Source of the DNA: Akebia trifoliata
Taxonomy: Eukaryota; Streptophyta; Magnoliopsida; Ranunculales; Lardizabalaceae
NCBI GenBank assembly: GCA_017979445.1
Contig: CM030704.1
Location: forward strand, 16,599,658-16,663,657
DNA: 64,000 bases
Reading direction: 5' to 3'
Both the position numbers and the translations under genes were made by a program. Below, piece by piece: positions 34,949-46,419 of this stretch. How positions within the stretch are numbered: position 1 is the stretch's first letter; every line of letters begins with the position of its first letter. A model generated the notes under the pieces. That model saw only the letters and a program-made list of their open reading frames with translations, was not told where the DNA came from and searched no databases.

Positions 34949-37049
34949 TGTAGACATGAAATGTTCGCCATGAACCTCAATGCTACTTTGTTTGGAGTCG
35001 CCACTATTCTTTTTTGAAAATGGGTGTGAATGGGCACCCGAATTGATATTTTTGAAAACCATTTTTTCTATGGCATTGTAGTGACTCTCATTTGTTGGAA
35101 AGGGCAAGGTCTACCTAAGATCTAGGTAAGGAGGTCCGGTTAGAGGATGGGGAAGGTGTTAGGCACCCCATCCTCTCCACCAAAGGTGGTTACTTTGCTT
35201 GGCCATTATTCTTGTAAAAATTAAGAAAATAAATATTAAAATGCCTGAGAATGCATGATGAGGGTGGTATGTGCATTAGGGTGAAATGTCCCATTTTCAA
35301 AGGGTTTTTTATTTCAAAGTGACATTAAGGGCATTCTATAAAAGAGAATGACCCATGTAGTCACATTAAATTTATGAATGTGAATGTAGGTTTGAGCTCT
35401 TAGAGAGACTCCATGATGGAGTTCCTTAGAAGTCATAACCTTGATACATGTATGCATGACTAGAAACTTAGTGTTTCACCCCATCAAGAGGGTGACACAT
35501 TTCTTCATCATTGTCATGCATAGGTGAGTGTGTGCATTGTGTACAAGACGATGCATGATATTGGGGTGAAAAGGGCTTCAACCCCCATCCTTTCAATCGA
35601 ACCTTAGTCCAATCTACCGGGGATGGGAGAGGGTATTCATTACATCCTAAAGGATTTTTAAAAGAAATTAAAAGTAGAGGGTTAGAAGAAGAAGATGCAA
35701 GCTTTTAAAATAAATGAACTACTTCTTAACCCCACCTTGTCCCTTGGTGAACTTGAACCTTGAAGAGTAGACTTAAGAGTTGAATGAGATGGTTGAGGGA
35801 TGAGTTGAAGTTTAGAAGATGAGAAAATGAGTAGGAATTTTGGTAGAGTTTTAGGTTGAGAAATGGGGGCTTGAGAACATGAATTGCTCATAGAAAATGA
35901 GGGTATTTATAGAGTTTTTAGAGAACTTTTGGGGATAAAGTGGTCCAACCCTAAAAATAAAGAAAATGGATATGAGATTTATGTTGTTTCTTTTTGGATT
36001 TTCCATTTGTATGAGGGTAAAGATGACATTTGTGAAGAAACCCTAAAAGCATTCTTTGATCCTTGATTTTTTGGTAAATAGAGGTGAGAGAACAAAAGTA
36101 CTTTTGGGAGGATGAATGAGGGAGTGTCATGTGTAAAGGTGGAGTGGTAGGTCAAAAGTAGATCTTGGTTTATTTATAAATAACTCATAAAACAAAGGTG
36201 GAAGTGTAATTTTGAAATGGACCAATGGGAAAACAAAAACACATTTGGGAGGGTGAATAGGAGGATGACATGTATAAAGGTGAAGTGGTAGGTGAAAAGT
36301 AGACTTTGGTTCATTTGTAAATAACTCATAAAGCAAGGGTGGATGTATGTTTTTGAAATGGACCAATGGGAGAACTCCATGTATGTACTTGAAGATTCCC
36401 ACCTTTTGAGGGCATAATGGGAAGTTCCCTCACCTTTACAGATTATTACCAAAGACCAAACAACCTTTTTGATTTGACTAAACCTTTTGAGAAGGGCATT
36501 CTTGAATTTATACAAAAAGGAAGTTGACCCTCCAATTAGGTGATGCATTGGGCATTGGGGGCTTATGAGGTATCAACATGTGTCATCTTATGAAGGGGTG
36601 AGAGAGTGGACTTAGAGTGGGCTTGGTGTTGGGCTTGGGTTTGGGTTAGGATATGGACTTGGTAATGGATTTGGGTCATTGGGTTTAGAATGGCATTGGG
36701 TTTTGGGCTTAGGTTGGCTAGGTAATGGATTTGGGTCATTGGGTTTAGGACTTAGAGAATGGGTTTGAATTTAGGTTAAAATATGGACTTTGTTTTGGGC
36801 TTAGATTTTGTTAGGGAGTGGATCATGATGAGGGTATGGGTGATGGATCGGTTAATGGAGAATGAATACGAATTTAGAGTGGGTTAGGGACAAGGTTGAG
36901 CATGCAAACTATATGACATGATGCATGTATGCATGAAAATGATGCAAAATAGCAATGTGGGTCCGTCGAAAATCTTGAGTTCTAAATCGGAATCAATTCG
37001 AGAAAATTTGGATCTTCCTAACGGGTTCGTGCAAATTGGGGTGTCTACA
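34949..37049 (-). mobile_element. Solo LTR of Tat/Ogre-like element, perfect TSD
   Basis: Ends are TGTAGACATG and GGTGTCTACA, so TGTAGACA/TGTCTACA form 8-bp inverted ends. GACAC flanks both sides (34944-34948 and 37050-37054). On the minus strand the LTR begins TGTAGACACCCCAATTTGC and has the Tat hallmark GGGGTGCCTAACACCTTCC (about 35170) and GTGGCGACTCC near its end. It is a distinct subfamily from LTRs 1 to 3. With no internal sequence and an intact target duplication, it is a solo LTR formed by LTR-LTR recombination. Confidence 0.88.
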
Positions 37050-37054
37050 GACAC

Positions 37055-37363
37055 TTCTCATAACTATGCCAACATCTTTCTCATGGAATCATTAATTACT
37101 ATTATAATAAGGAATTTAGTACTGAATACCATTTTCATTACTGACAGAATATACCTAGAATCTTATATTAGGCGTACTAGGCTCTACGGACTTCTAGACG
37201 CAGAAAAGCTTGCAATCCCAATACGAAATTACTAATAAGCTCAAATATCAAATTATTAGAGATACTTTATGATTATCTCTAATGTATATGGTAGCAGCCC
37301 ATTCTCCAAAACATAACAGATCTGTATCCTATATGGATCTAATGCTATGCTATGCTCTGATAC
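37055..37363 (-). mobile_element. Partial leader of minus-strand chromovirus
   Basis: This sequence lies just past the primer site of the LTR at 37378-40250, where the leader should be, and is interrupted by the solo LTR. No gene was found; the small open frame at 36918-37235 crosses the solo LTR edge and is an artefact. Confidence 0.45.
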
Positions 37364-37375
37364 TATCTATGGCAC
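37364..37375 (-). other. Primer binding site, initiator tRNA-Met type
   Basis: Minus-strand TAGTATCAGAGC matches the usual TGGTATCAGAGC of plant Ty3 and copia elements except for one base. It lies two bases from the LTR edge, which identifies 37378-40250 as a 5' LTR. Confidence 0.75.
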
Positions 37376-37377
37376 CC

Positions 37378-40250
37378 CTGAAACACTAACACAAAGTCCC
37401 ATGTCAAATCTTGAGGTGCTAGGTGGCGTCTTGAAATTTCAGTATGGTTTTCTCTATTTATGTTAGCATTCCAAGGCACTAAACATCTGGTCCTGATAAA
37501 CAATATACATTATATCCTACATATATACATACAAAATATAATAATAGCCTATATACATCTAATAACGTACGATAGATCAGAGTACAGAAGGATAAACAAA
37601 ATACAGCATTATACAAAATTCCTCATTCAAACAAACATTCTAACATTCCACCCAAAATCTATAATACTACCTAGACAAACTGATGTTGCTAGGTATAGCC
37701 TAGTACTTACATGAAAAGGACTCTGGTAATCTATCTGACCTACCAGATAATCTCCACTCGTGCTTTACACCTGCCTTGCCAAGCTCTGAATCTGAAACTA
37801 AAAAAATGGAAAAGGAAAGGGTGAGTAACAATGGTTACTCAGTAGGGAAGCAAACAATTTTTGCTAATAACCTCTCCTAACATGAACGAATAAACATACT
37901 AAATCATTTTAACATATGCAAAGTTTTACAGAATAAACTATAATTAATTAGTACATATAGTCAGGGATGAGCAATTAAACATTTTAAAACTCACATTACA
38001 TCAATCAATAGTACTCACTATAACATTTTCTTTTTGTACAAATCTAATTGATCAAATGGAAAAATTAAACATGCATTTCATTTTATATATTAAAATAAAA
38101 CAATAGATATGTAATATACAATGGTGGAGTAATGGAATTAAAGAATTGGGATTCACGACTGAATTGCTTCTAGTCGGGACATGATGTTTCATAATAAAGT
38201 ATTAGTTCCTGATTTTGTGATTAGTCGTTGTTTAACACACTTGCGGAACCATTATCCAGCTCAGGCTGGCCATTTGACATGATCGTAACCAATGGATCTC
38301 TTTTCGATGTGTCAAAACATTCGACTACTATAGATTGTTAGTGATCATTGACTAATCATCTTTATCTATGCCTATCATGCGTGTATGTGATTCCCAAATA
38401 TACAAGCCCATTTGTATACGACCACCTTTACATTACAAATTCACTAGTAAAGATAGAGAGGAATAAACCCAAATTCTAGTTTTGACTACACTCTCATACA
38501 CATCGTATACCACGTATGAGTTTGACTGTCCCTACCGTACATCCTAGGATAGTATATCATTCCGGATGATATGACAAACTATCCCTTCAAGCATTCACAA
38601 GATCTTTAACAGTTCACAAAATAGCTAAATATATATATTATTTCTTTTCTTTGAAAGTAAATAATAAATTAATATTACAGAGTTTAGAATGGATATCTAG
38701 TTTCCTACCATGCAAATGTGGCTGCGCGGCCTAAAATAAATAACAATACAGAAAAGTAAATAAATATGCACGTCATCTCGTGATAACAAAAAGTAAATTA
38801 ACCTTGGATATCCATTCATCAACTCACACATAGCATCACAATGTAAAATGCAGACATCACCCCTCGGGTGTGATTCTAACATTTTATCATTTCACCCCAT
38901 TTTTTTTTTACACTTTTCACTTTTTCAAACACACCATTCATTTTTCTATATTCATTCACTCAATACAAGTTCATTGAATATTAAATCCTTTCTCAAACTT
39001 TAAAATTTATTTTTATCATTTAAATTGAAAATTTACAAAACTTAGATCAAAATGAGGCCTGAGTAATGCACAGAACCCAACTGGCGAAAATAACTCGGTG
39101 AAATGTCCTACTCACGTATAATTTGGTATAAAACACAATTAAATCTATCAAAGATGAATATTTGACATGAATTTGAAATATTGAAAAGAATTCTACATTT
39201 TTAAATGCATTACAAATTTTCGTTAAAATCCTAAATGCAATTTTCACAATTTATGATTACCAATAGAAATTGAGAGTTTCTACCAATCTCTGTGTGATAG
39301 AATTGAAACACGTGCGTGGAAATCAAGATAATCACATGAAAATTAAGATGGATTGAACATCAAGATGACTGATTTTTTAATCCAGTTTGGTGTTTTCGAA
39401 GATCTCGATGCCATCGTCATTTCTCTCTTCTGTAGCGGATGATGGTTTGGGCTTGAAGTAGATGAAATCTGAGGTCGAAATTTCAAAACCCCCATGTATC
39501 TTACGGTTGTTTTTTGATGAAACAGGAAGAAAGAGAAGAGAAAAAAAAATGGGTGGATTTTGTTGAGTTCGATGTTGCGGACGTTTTTTTTTTATTCGTC
39601 GGAAGTCGATGGCAACCCGTTCACGACGAATCTCAAGTTGAAGGTTGGGAAAAAATGATTTTTTTTTCGTTTAAAACTCTCGATTAGTTTTGGACTATTA
39701 TAAGGGACGATGAATAGTGAATTTTATTTAAAAATTATTTATATATGTTGGCGAGATAAAATCGGTATTTTACATGTTTCGTTTGATGATAACTCAACTG
39801 TCCAGACTCTAAAAGTGATGAGTGAATACTCTATCTCTAACAAAAATTCATTTTTTTGAACCGATGGGACCTTGAAATTGACATTTTCATTTTTAACAAT
39901 ACTCCAAAAATGATGAGTAAATACTCAATTTTCTATAACTTTTCATTGCAGATCCAATAGTGCTATTGGATTTTTAAAATTCTTGTTCTAACACAAATTA
40001 ATTTTTTTAGCCTGGTCTGACTTGAAAATCAAGGATTTTGCAACTTTTCTATTCGGACTCACATTTGAGTGTGCTTATAGGTTAAAATATGTTTTTCGAT
40101 CATTTTGAATCCAATGGTAAGGTCAGATTTCATTAAAAATGACCAGAGAAAAATCTTAAAGTTTTATCCTAAGTCCCACTTTTAGAATTTTCTCAAAATT
40201 TCACTATTTATTTTTTCTCAAGATACGAACAAAAAACTTGGGGTTTTACT
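37378..40250 (-). mobile_element. 5' LTR of chromovirus (Tekay/Del type), minus strand
   Basis: Homologous to 10589-13760. On the minus strand it starts AGTAAAACCCCAAG (worn TGTAACACCCC) and ends GGTGCCATA. Shared blocks include the CACACCCGAGGGGTGATGTC region at about 38853-38873. Both terminal dinucleotides are mutated and no target duplication was found, so it is an old copy. Confidence 0.8.
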
Positions 40251-40850
40251 GGTAGACGCATTTATAAGTTGCACCTTTTATGCCAATGCAACATTCTTTT
40301 TGCCCTTTTTAGTGGTTGGGTCTTTGACCATTATTGTTTTGGCTTTCCTTTTTCAATCCTTAGTTGGCTCTTCTTATTGAACCCCAACCTCCTCATCCTT
40401 AGACTCTACCATAGCCTAGCTCTCCTCCTTTTTCTTCTTTTATTTTTCTTTCTCTTCCTTCTCAACTGTTCTTTTCGCTTCTTCTTCTTTAATTTTAAAA
40501 TCAATCTCTTCCACATCTTCAAACTCACAAAATAATAGTCTCCTTTAGTTTCCCTATAACTTTCACGTCGTACCTCCAATCCATTATTTTATTTGAGGTT
40601 AAATATCTTCCCTTTGTAACCCATAATGTATGGCCAAGAATGTGCTAGGCACCAGTGAAGTCTCTCGATGTTCTTTCATACTGGTCCAGATCTTGGAGAT
40701 GAGAAAACATCACATTTTCGCGTGTCAGAAAACATATTCAATATACTCTAGAGACTTTAATCCGACCCTTTCATCTATTGCAACCTTTGTGGCTTCCACC
40801 TTCGGAAAATCAAAATATGTCTTCTTCATCAATTTTTCCTCCCTTCAAAA
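40251..40850. other. Unassigned non-coding stretch
   Basis: Pyrimidine-rich sequence. The 88-codon frame at 40269-40535 is mostly Phe and Leu from T/C-rich DNA and shows no domain. The left boundary is the chromovirus LTR. Nothing else was recognised. Confidence 0.4.
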
Positions 40851-42320
40851 TGGATATGACACACTTGATCATACTTGAGCTACAAAGCTACCTAGTGGGG
40901 ATTATATGCTACGCGTACTGCTCAATCATCCACCTCTTGTTTGTTTATAACCAAGGGATATATGGGCATCCTGATCATGTACTTGGGGGTGACTATTTGA
41001 TGGATGTAGAGCTATTCCACCCCATTAGCATTGACCTTCTCCTGTGGCTTGAATAATGGCTTAGCTCTATAGTTGTTTTGGGCATATGGCATCCATACTA
41101 AATTCTTGGCACCGGTAAATTGTTGAAGGTATTAAAGTGTGGTTCTTTTGGCTGGCTTTTCATCCCCATATCAACATCATTTCTATATGGTTTTCAAAAT
41201 AGCTCCACTCATCAACTTCTTGGCTAAGTCTGGGAATCTCTAATAGGCCCATAATTGCAATACCCAAAATGGCCCATACATGTTCTTCGCTTTCTTAGTC
41301 ACATCTTCCCCATTGGCTCTCTTGATGGCCAAGGATGTCGTATCCCCATGCAGATCATCAAGGGCCCGATACAGTTGAGCCACCATGAGGCTGCTAGGCA
41401 TATGTCTCTACTTGCCAAAACCCAGGTCACAATGATGAATATAGTGTTGTTGATGTACCGAACAGGAATACATAGAGCCACATAAATACTCAAGAAATAA
41501 ATGAGAAAGATCAGTCATATGAAATTCTTGATAATAGTATTGGTTATACTTAGCCCTCCAATTCATCAATGACTGTTTCCTATGAGCTTTCCTTGTCTTA
41601 AATATGTCCCTCAAGTCATTAAGTTAGACCATTTTTGCCATTTCTACCGCATCTATCTCCACTTTAAGCACATAAGCTAGATCTCTACCAACTGGAGGCT
41701 GGGCCAATCTAATAGCGTCTTCCACAATGAAGGTAAACTCGGACCCCACTATGATAAATGTATGAGTATTCAGGTGGCAGAACTCTACTGAAGAGGCTAT
41801 CAAGGGTTATTGTAATATACGTCATTCATGTTGATCTCTACAACCGCCATCAACTCAAAATCCACCAATCCCTTCCTCATTTTGTCATTTTTGGGGGGTC
41901 TTGTTCATCCACTGGGTCCATTGTATGGACTCCCAATTTTTGGGGTACTCCATGTCCAACATCTGGTTATTATCGGCCTCAGTCCAGTTCCTAAATACGG
42001 ACATCTTCTCTATTAGTTGAACTCTAACACCCTTATGAATGATAGTTGGCAAGAGAAACATTTGGCCCCGTTGGTACACTTAATGGTCATGGGCTTGATT
42101 GCTTCAGCTTCATATATTTTGTGGTATCTCCATGCCCTACCTTTGGCACAAGAACAGCGGGAGCTTGAACTTGGACAATGCCAACAACTTCTTGGGTACT
42201 TGGTATGTTGGTCCCTTGGACACTAACTTGAGCAGCAGAGGGAGTAATAATGGGTTTTGAATTTATTCCTTCCATTGCTTTAAAACACAACAAACAAGAG
42301 TAGCCATGAGCATAAGGCAC
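40851..42320 (-). pseudogene. Plant mobile domain (PMD, aminotransferase-like) pseudogene
   Basis: Minus-strand translation gives, in order: NWTEADNNQMLDMEYPKNWE (about 41990), VLASRDICLAAS then SLMVAQLYRALDDLHG (about 41400-41350), MYGPFWVLQLWAY (about 41285), ANGVE, MIRMPIYPLV, and AVRVAYNPH-stop-VA (about 40920-40890). PMD proteins share A-P-x-x-L-A-x-L-Y-R-x-L-D-D, G-P-F-W-x-L-Q-L-W and Y-N-P-H-R-V-A. At least eight stops and several frameshifts show it is dead. PMD is found in MAIN/MAIL1-type nuclear proteins and in plant transposons; which source applies is unknown. Confidence 0.6.
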
Positions 42321-44880
42321 CATGAGAAAGAATAAAGAGCTAATATATGGTGGTAGTGATAGTGAGAGGTATTTTAATCATCCTTAGGAGACTCTCTATG
42401 ACTCTTAGAATTCAATGGATATATTGGGTATACAAAAGACTTGGGGTTCATCATGGATCATAAGGAAAAGTTCCAAAGGTATAGTTTGGCAAGAATAACA
42501 AATCAGTGTGTGTGGCATGAACATAACAATACAAGGGTTGTGAATTTTCTCTAAGGGCATTCTACTCAAAATATAAAGGCACTGGTGATCAGAGGAGGGT
42601 CTATGTTTTGATCACACAAAATAACAAGAGAAAAATCAGAAATTTTAGTAGAGTCTTGCCTAACTATGGGAGCAAAGCGAACACGTTTGCTATCCGTTTA
42701 CGAATGCATTCGCTATCTGTTAGCGAATGTGTTCTCTATCAAGGGTACTACAATCCATTTGCTTTCTTCCAACACTTAGCAATTTTCATGCCAAATTCAT
42801 AGTAAACGCATTTGCTTTCAAAATGAATGAGCATTCACTATGGTTCATCTTCTCCACTTAGCTTTTTAGTTTTTTTTTTTTCAAAACCCATTTTTTCCTT
42901 ACCATTTCAATTACTTTTGTGTTATTTTTGCCAACCAAACCTAAACTCGGGTTTCTTGGGGTCTTTTGTCAATTTAGGACTTCTATTAGAAGCCCTAGAT
43001 TTCACAATGACACCATGAGTCTACTCATTATCCACAGACCATGTTCATCTATTTCATTTGATCGTTTGTCCCTATAAAGGTTATCCAAAAATCTCTAGAG
43101 GTCCTCGGTCCAATCTAAGGCCTCTGTTGAAGCCCTAAGTCCCATTTCGGGTTTGCAAGCCCCCATTATCAACAAGGTTGCCATCCCACCATTTCTCCCC
43201 ACCATCATCCCCTTATTTCACCCAACCATCCTGGGTTTCTCTACAAAATCAAACCCTTCTCCACCCCAAAACCTAATACTAACCCTATTGTTCATCAAAT
43301 ACGATACACAAACACATGGCATGCATGAAAAGACTGTAACTGAATAAACAAGATCAAAAGACTTACTATGAATGATTTGGAGATGAAAAATAGTCCTTGG
43401 ATGCTCAAGCGATATTTGACAATCTTGGTTTGCTTGAGAGTGCAAGAAGCCAAAACGTTTTGGAGTTTTTGAAATGGTAGCACAACTCAAGGGCATTTTC
43501 CCCCTTTTATAGGTTTCAAAAAATCTCGGGATACGAGTTGAATGATAAAGCGAATACCCATTCGTTTTCTCCCGAGTCCCTTCCTTTTTCATGAATTGTT
43601 CCTCCTTTTCTATGGTCTATTGTACCTAAACCTTTCTTTTATCTTCAAGGTGGAGTATGATTGTGATGCTCACCCTTGAGCTTCTCTCTGGCGAGTAAGC
43701 ATCTTTAAGTTGTCTAGTGTTTTAGTCCTACTACATTAGTTTCTGAAATAGACACAAATTCGATTAATCATTTGAACATGAAAAATGAAAGAAAGAAGAA
43801 CAAAAGATTGAACATTCACAAAAAGAAAATAATCAACTAAAAAAAAAAACCAACAACAACAACAGCTCTCTGATAACGAATGAGCATTTGTTTTCTTTAT
43901 AGCAATCCTCTTTAGGGCATTTTTGTATTTACCTAAGCTTTTTTTGTAATAGAACCTCCCTATAATTCTATAAATAAGGAAGTCCTAAAGAGTACTAGAT
44001 GACTTGGCCTCTTTTAGATTTTTTGACCTTTTTTGTTTTATTTTCTCTAAAAGTAAGAATGTCAGAACTCTGTCAAATTTGTAAGAACTCAAGAAATATT
44101 ATTGAATCTTTCTCATTGAATTTATAGCTCTTTCAGTAAAAAATTTTAATCTATTTAATATTGTAGTCTTCAATATCCCTGTAAAATAATGGATCTCAGG
44201 CCATGAATGCATCTTCCATCCCTTTTCTCTCCTTTTTTATGCAAAAACTCCAAGGGCATAAAACCACCCTACCACTTGCAGGAAGAACTCAACGAAAATT
44301 CTCTTTCCTTGATTCTTCTTTCTCTCTCAGAGAATCTATGAACATTGGTGTCGGTGGTGTTGTTCTTAGGCTGAGAGAGAGTAGTACTCCACACTCGAGT
44401 TGGAGCTCAAGGACATACCACCTTCCCCACTATTTTGGGTGATGGTTTAAAGAGAATTAAGAAGGAAGGAGAAGAAGGTGGGATTGGAGGAAACTTTAAA
44501 ATTGTTTGAATGCGTTTAAATGTTGAAGTAATAATTAGAGCGAAACTTTTGAAATGTTTGAATTGTGTGAATCTTTAATTAGGATGATAATAATTTACGA
44601 AATTGGGGTGCCAATAGTAGCTCTCTAAACAATTTTAAAGAGAGTTCGACTAGCCTTACTAAGTTAGTAAGATTTCAACTCTTAGTATGGGCCTTGCTAA
44701 CCTTGTGACATTCAAAAACATGATTCGATGCCACAAGGTTAAAAAATTTTCTTTAAAAAAAATTGTTATTTTTTATTGTTGAATTGTAATTTTAAATTTG
44801 GGAGTTCTGTGAAAATTCGGCAGCCTTTCATTTTCAAAATCTTGGATTAAGCCCAAAAGCCCATATATATAAATAGGGTC
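42321..44880. other. Intergenic stretch without a recognised gene
   Basis: No supported coding region. Features noted: a 9-bp perfect hairpin CATTCGCTA-tctgt-TAGCGAATG at 42707-42729 and scattered GCGAAT motifs to 43.9 kb; a TATA-like CTATAAATAAGG near 43970 that could belong to a worn LTR; and at 44649-44700 a TAGCCTTACTAAGTTAGTAAG block matching the MITE at 59243. The frame at 44203-44442 has no domain. Confidence 0.45.
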
Positions 44881-44904
44881 AAGACCATAGACACATAAAG
44901 CTAC

Positions 44905-45783
44905 AATGTTTTTGTCTTATATGGGCAAAAAGATTTGGAAAGGGTTGATGTTTTGTGAGGATGATCTCTTTGGTGAGGGGATCATCTTTGCAAAAAATTA
45001 GCCCATTCCAACACTTCTAACCTCATCAAAAGTGGTTTACGAAAAATGGACGGTCTAAAATTCTTCAAATTGTAAATATGAGATTAGAAGTTACAGAATG
45101 GGCTGATTTTTGACAAGGATGATCTCTTCATCATAGAGATCATTCTCACAAAAAATCAGCCCATTCCAAACCTTTTTGCCCATATAAGATAAAACATATA
45201 TATATGGGAAATGTTCAGCACCCAACCATTTGCCCAACATGTTTAGTCCTACATGGGTTAGAAGTTTTGGAATAGGCTAATTTTTGGTGAGGATGATCTC
45301 TACGGTTAGAAGATCATCCTTACCAAAAATCAGCCCATTTCAAAACTTTTAACCTCATGTTTACAAGTTGAAAATTCGTGGACCGTCCACTTTTTGTAAA
45401 CCATTTGTGATGGGGTTAGAAATTTTGGAATGGGCTGATTTTTGGTGAGGATGATCTCCTCACCAAAAGAGATCATCCTTACTAAAAATCAGCCTATTTC
45501 AAAACTTCTAACCCATGTAGGACAAAACATGTTGGGCAAATTGTTGTATATATATATGGGTCCCGTTCGGCACCCAACATGTTTTGTCCTACATGGGTTA
45601 GAAGTTTTGGAATATGCTGATTTTTGGTGAGGATGATCTCTATGGTGAGGATGATCTCTACAGTTAGAGATCATTCTCACCAAAAATCAGCCCATTCCAA
45701 AACTTCTAACCTATGTAAGACAAAACATATTAGGCAAATTGTTGGGTAAATGGTTGGGTGCTGAACGTTTCGCACATATATAT
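44905..45783. repeat. Cluster of foldback MITEs, family 1
   Basis: At least three adjoining units, each a large palindrome whose arms are themselves hairpins. The arm core is TTAGAAGTTTTGGAATGGGC, TGATTTTTGGTGAGGATGAT and its complement. Outer arms pair too: ATATGGGCAAAAAG (44920) with CTTTTTGCCCATATAAG (45172); AACATGTTTAGTCCTACATG (45236) with its complement near 45510; TTCGGCACCCAA (45567) with TTGGGTGCTGAA (45755). TA runs separate the units (45196, 45545, 45776), so insertion into TA repeats is likely. Confidence 0.75.
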
Positions 45784-46192
45784 ATGAGAACGGATCAAGG
45801 GACATGTGAAAAAACATATGTAAAAACAATGTAACATTAATAAATTTTCAAAATATGGGTTAGAAGTTTCAGATTGAGCTGATTTTATGTGAGGATGATC
45901 TCTATGATGGGAAGATCATCCGAAAAAAAATTAGTCAAATCTGAAACTTCTAACCCCATTAAAAGTGATTTAGAATGTGGACCGTCGATTTTTTACCAAA
46001 TTTTGTCAATAATTTGTAAATCAATTTTGATGGATTTAGAAGTTTCAAATTGAGCTGATTTTTTGTGAAGATGATCTTCTCATCATAGTGACCATCCTCG
46101 CAGAAAATCAGCTCAAACCAAAACCTCTAACCTATATTTTGAAAAATCATTGCTTTTACGTATATCCCATGAACCGCCCCATATATATATAT
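45784..46192. repeat. Foldback MITE, family 2
   Basis: Outer ends are related inverted repeats: GAACGGATCAAGGGACATG (45787) against CCCATGAACCGCCCC (46166). Inside are two hairpins built on TTAGAAGTTTCAGATTGAGC and TGAGGATGATC (45856-45960 and 46028-46140), clearly related to family 1. The right edge lies about 230 bp upstream of the maturase start, so it may form part of that promoter. Confidence 0.65.
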
Positions 46193-46419
46193 ATATCCAT
46201 GAAACATGGAAGGCTGTGGTGTTGGATTGAAAACGTGGTAATCTATCTGTAAGAGTTAAAATCTTATTAAGGAAAGTGTTTTTTTTTTTCTAAAAAAGAT
46301 TTAAATGGTTCGACTTGTCTGAGAAGAGATGACTTGAACGAGTCAACTCGGTATACACAAGGGGCAAAACGAGATACCAGCTTTTAAAACCATGCTTACA
46401 ATGTAACCCAAAAAATTTC

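Noticed and set aside
34994..35003. GGAGTCGCCA read first as a Tat primer site beside an LTR edge
   Set aside because: The same GGCGACTCC block lies inside LTRs 1 to 3, and the true edge is set at 34949 by the GACAC duplication.
36174..36548. 124-codon minus-strand frame
   Set aside because: It is inside the Tat-type solo LTR, built from two related low-complexity segments, with no domain.
44203..44442. 79-codon plus-strand frame near TATA-like sequence
   Set aside because: No domain, no conserved start context and no sign of introns; kept only as part of the intergenic description.
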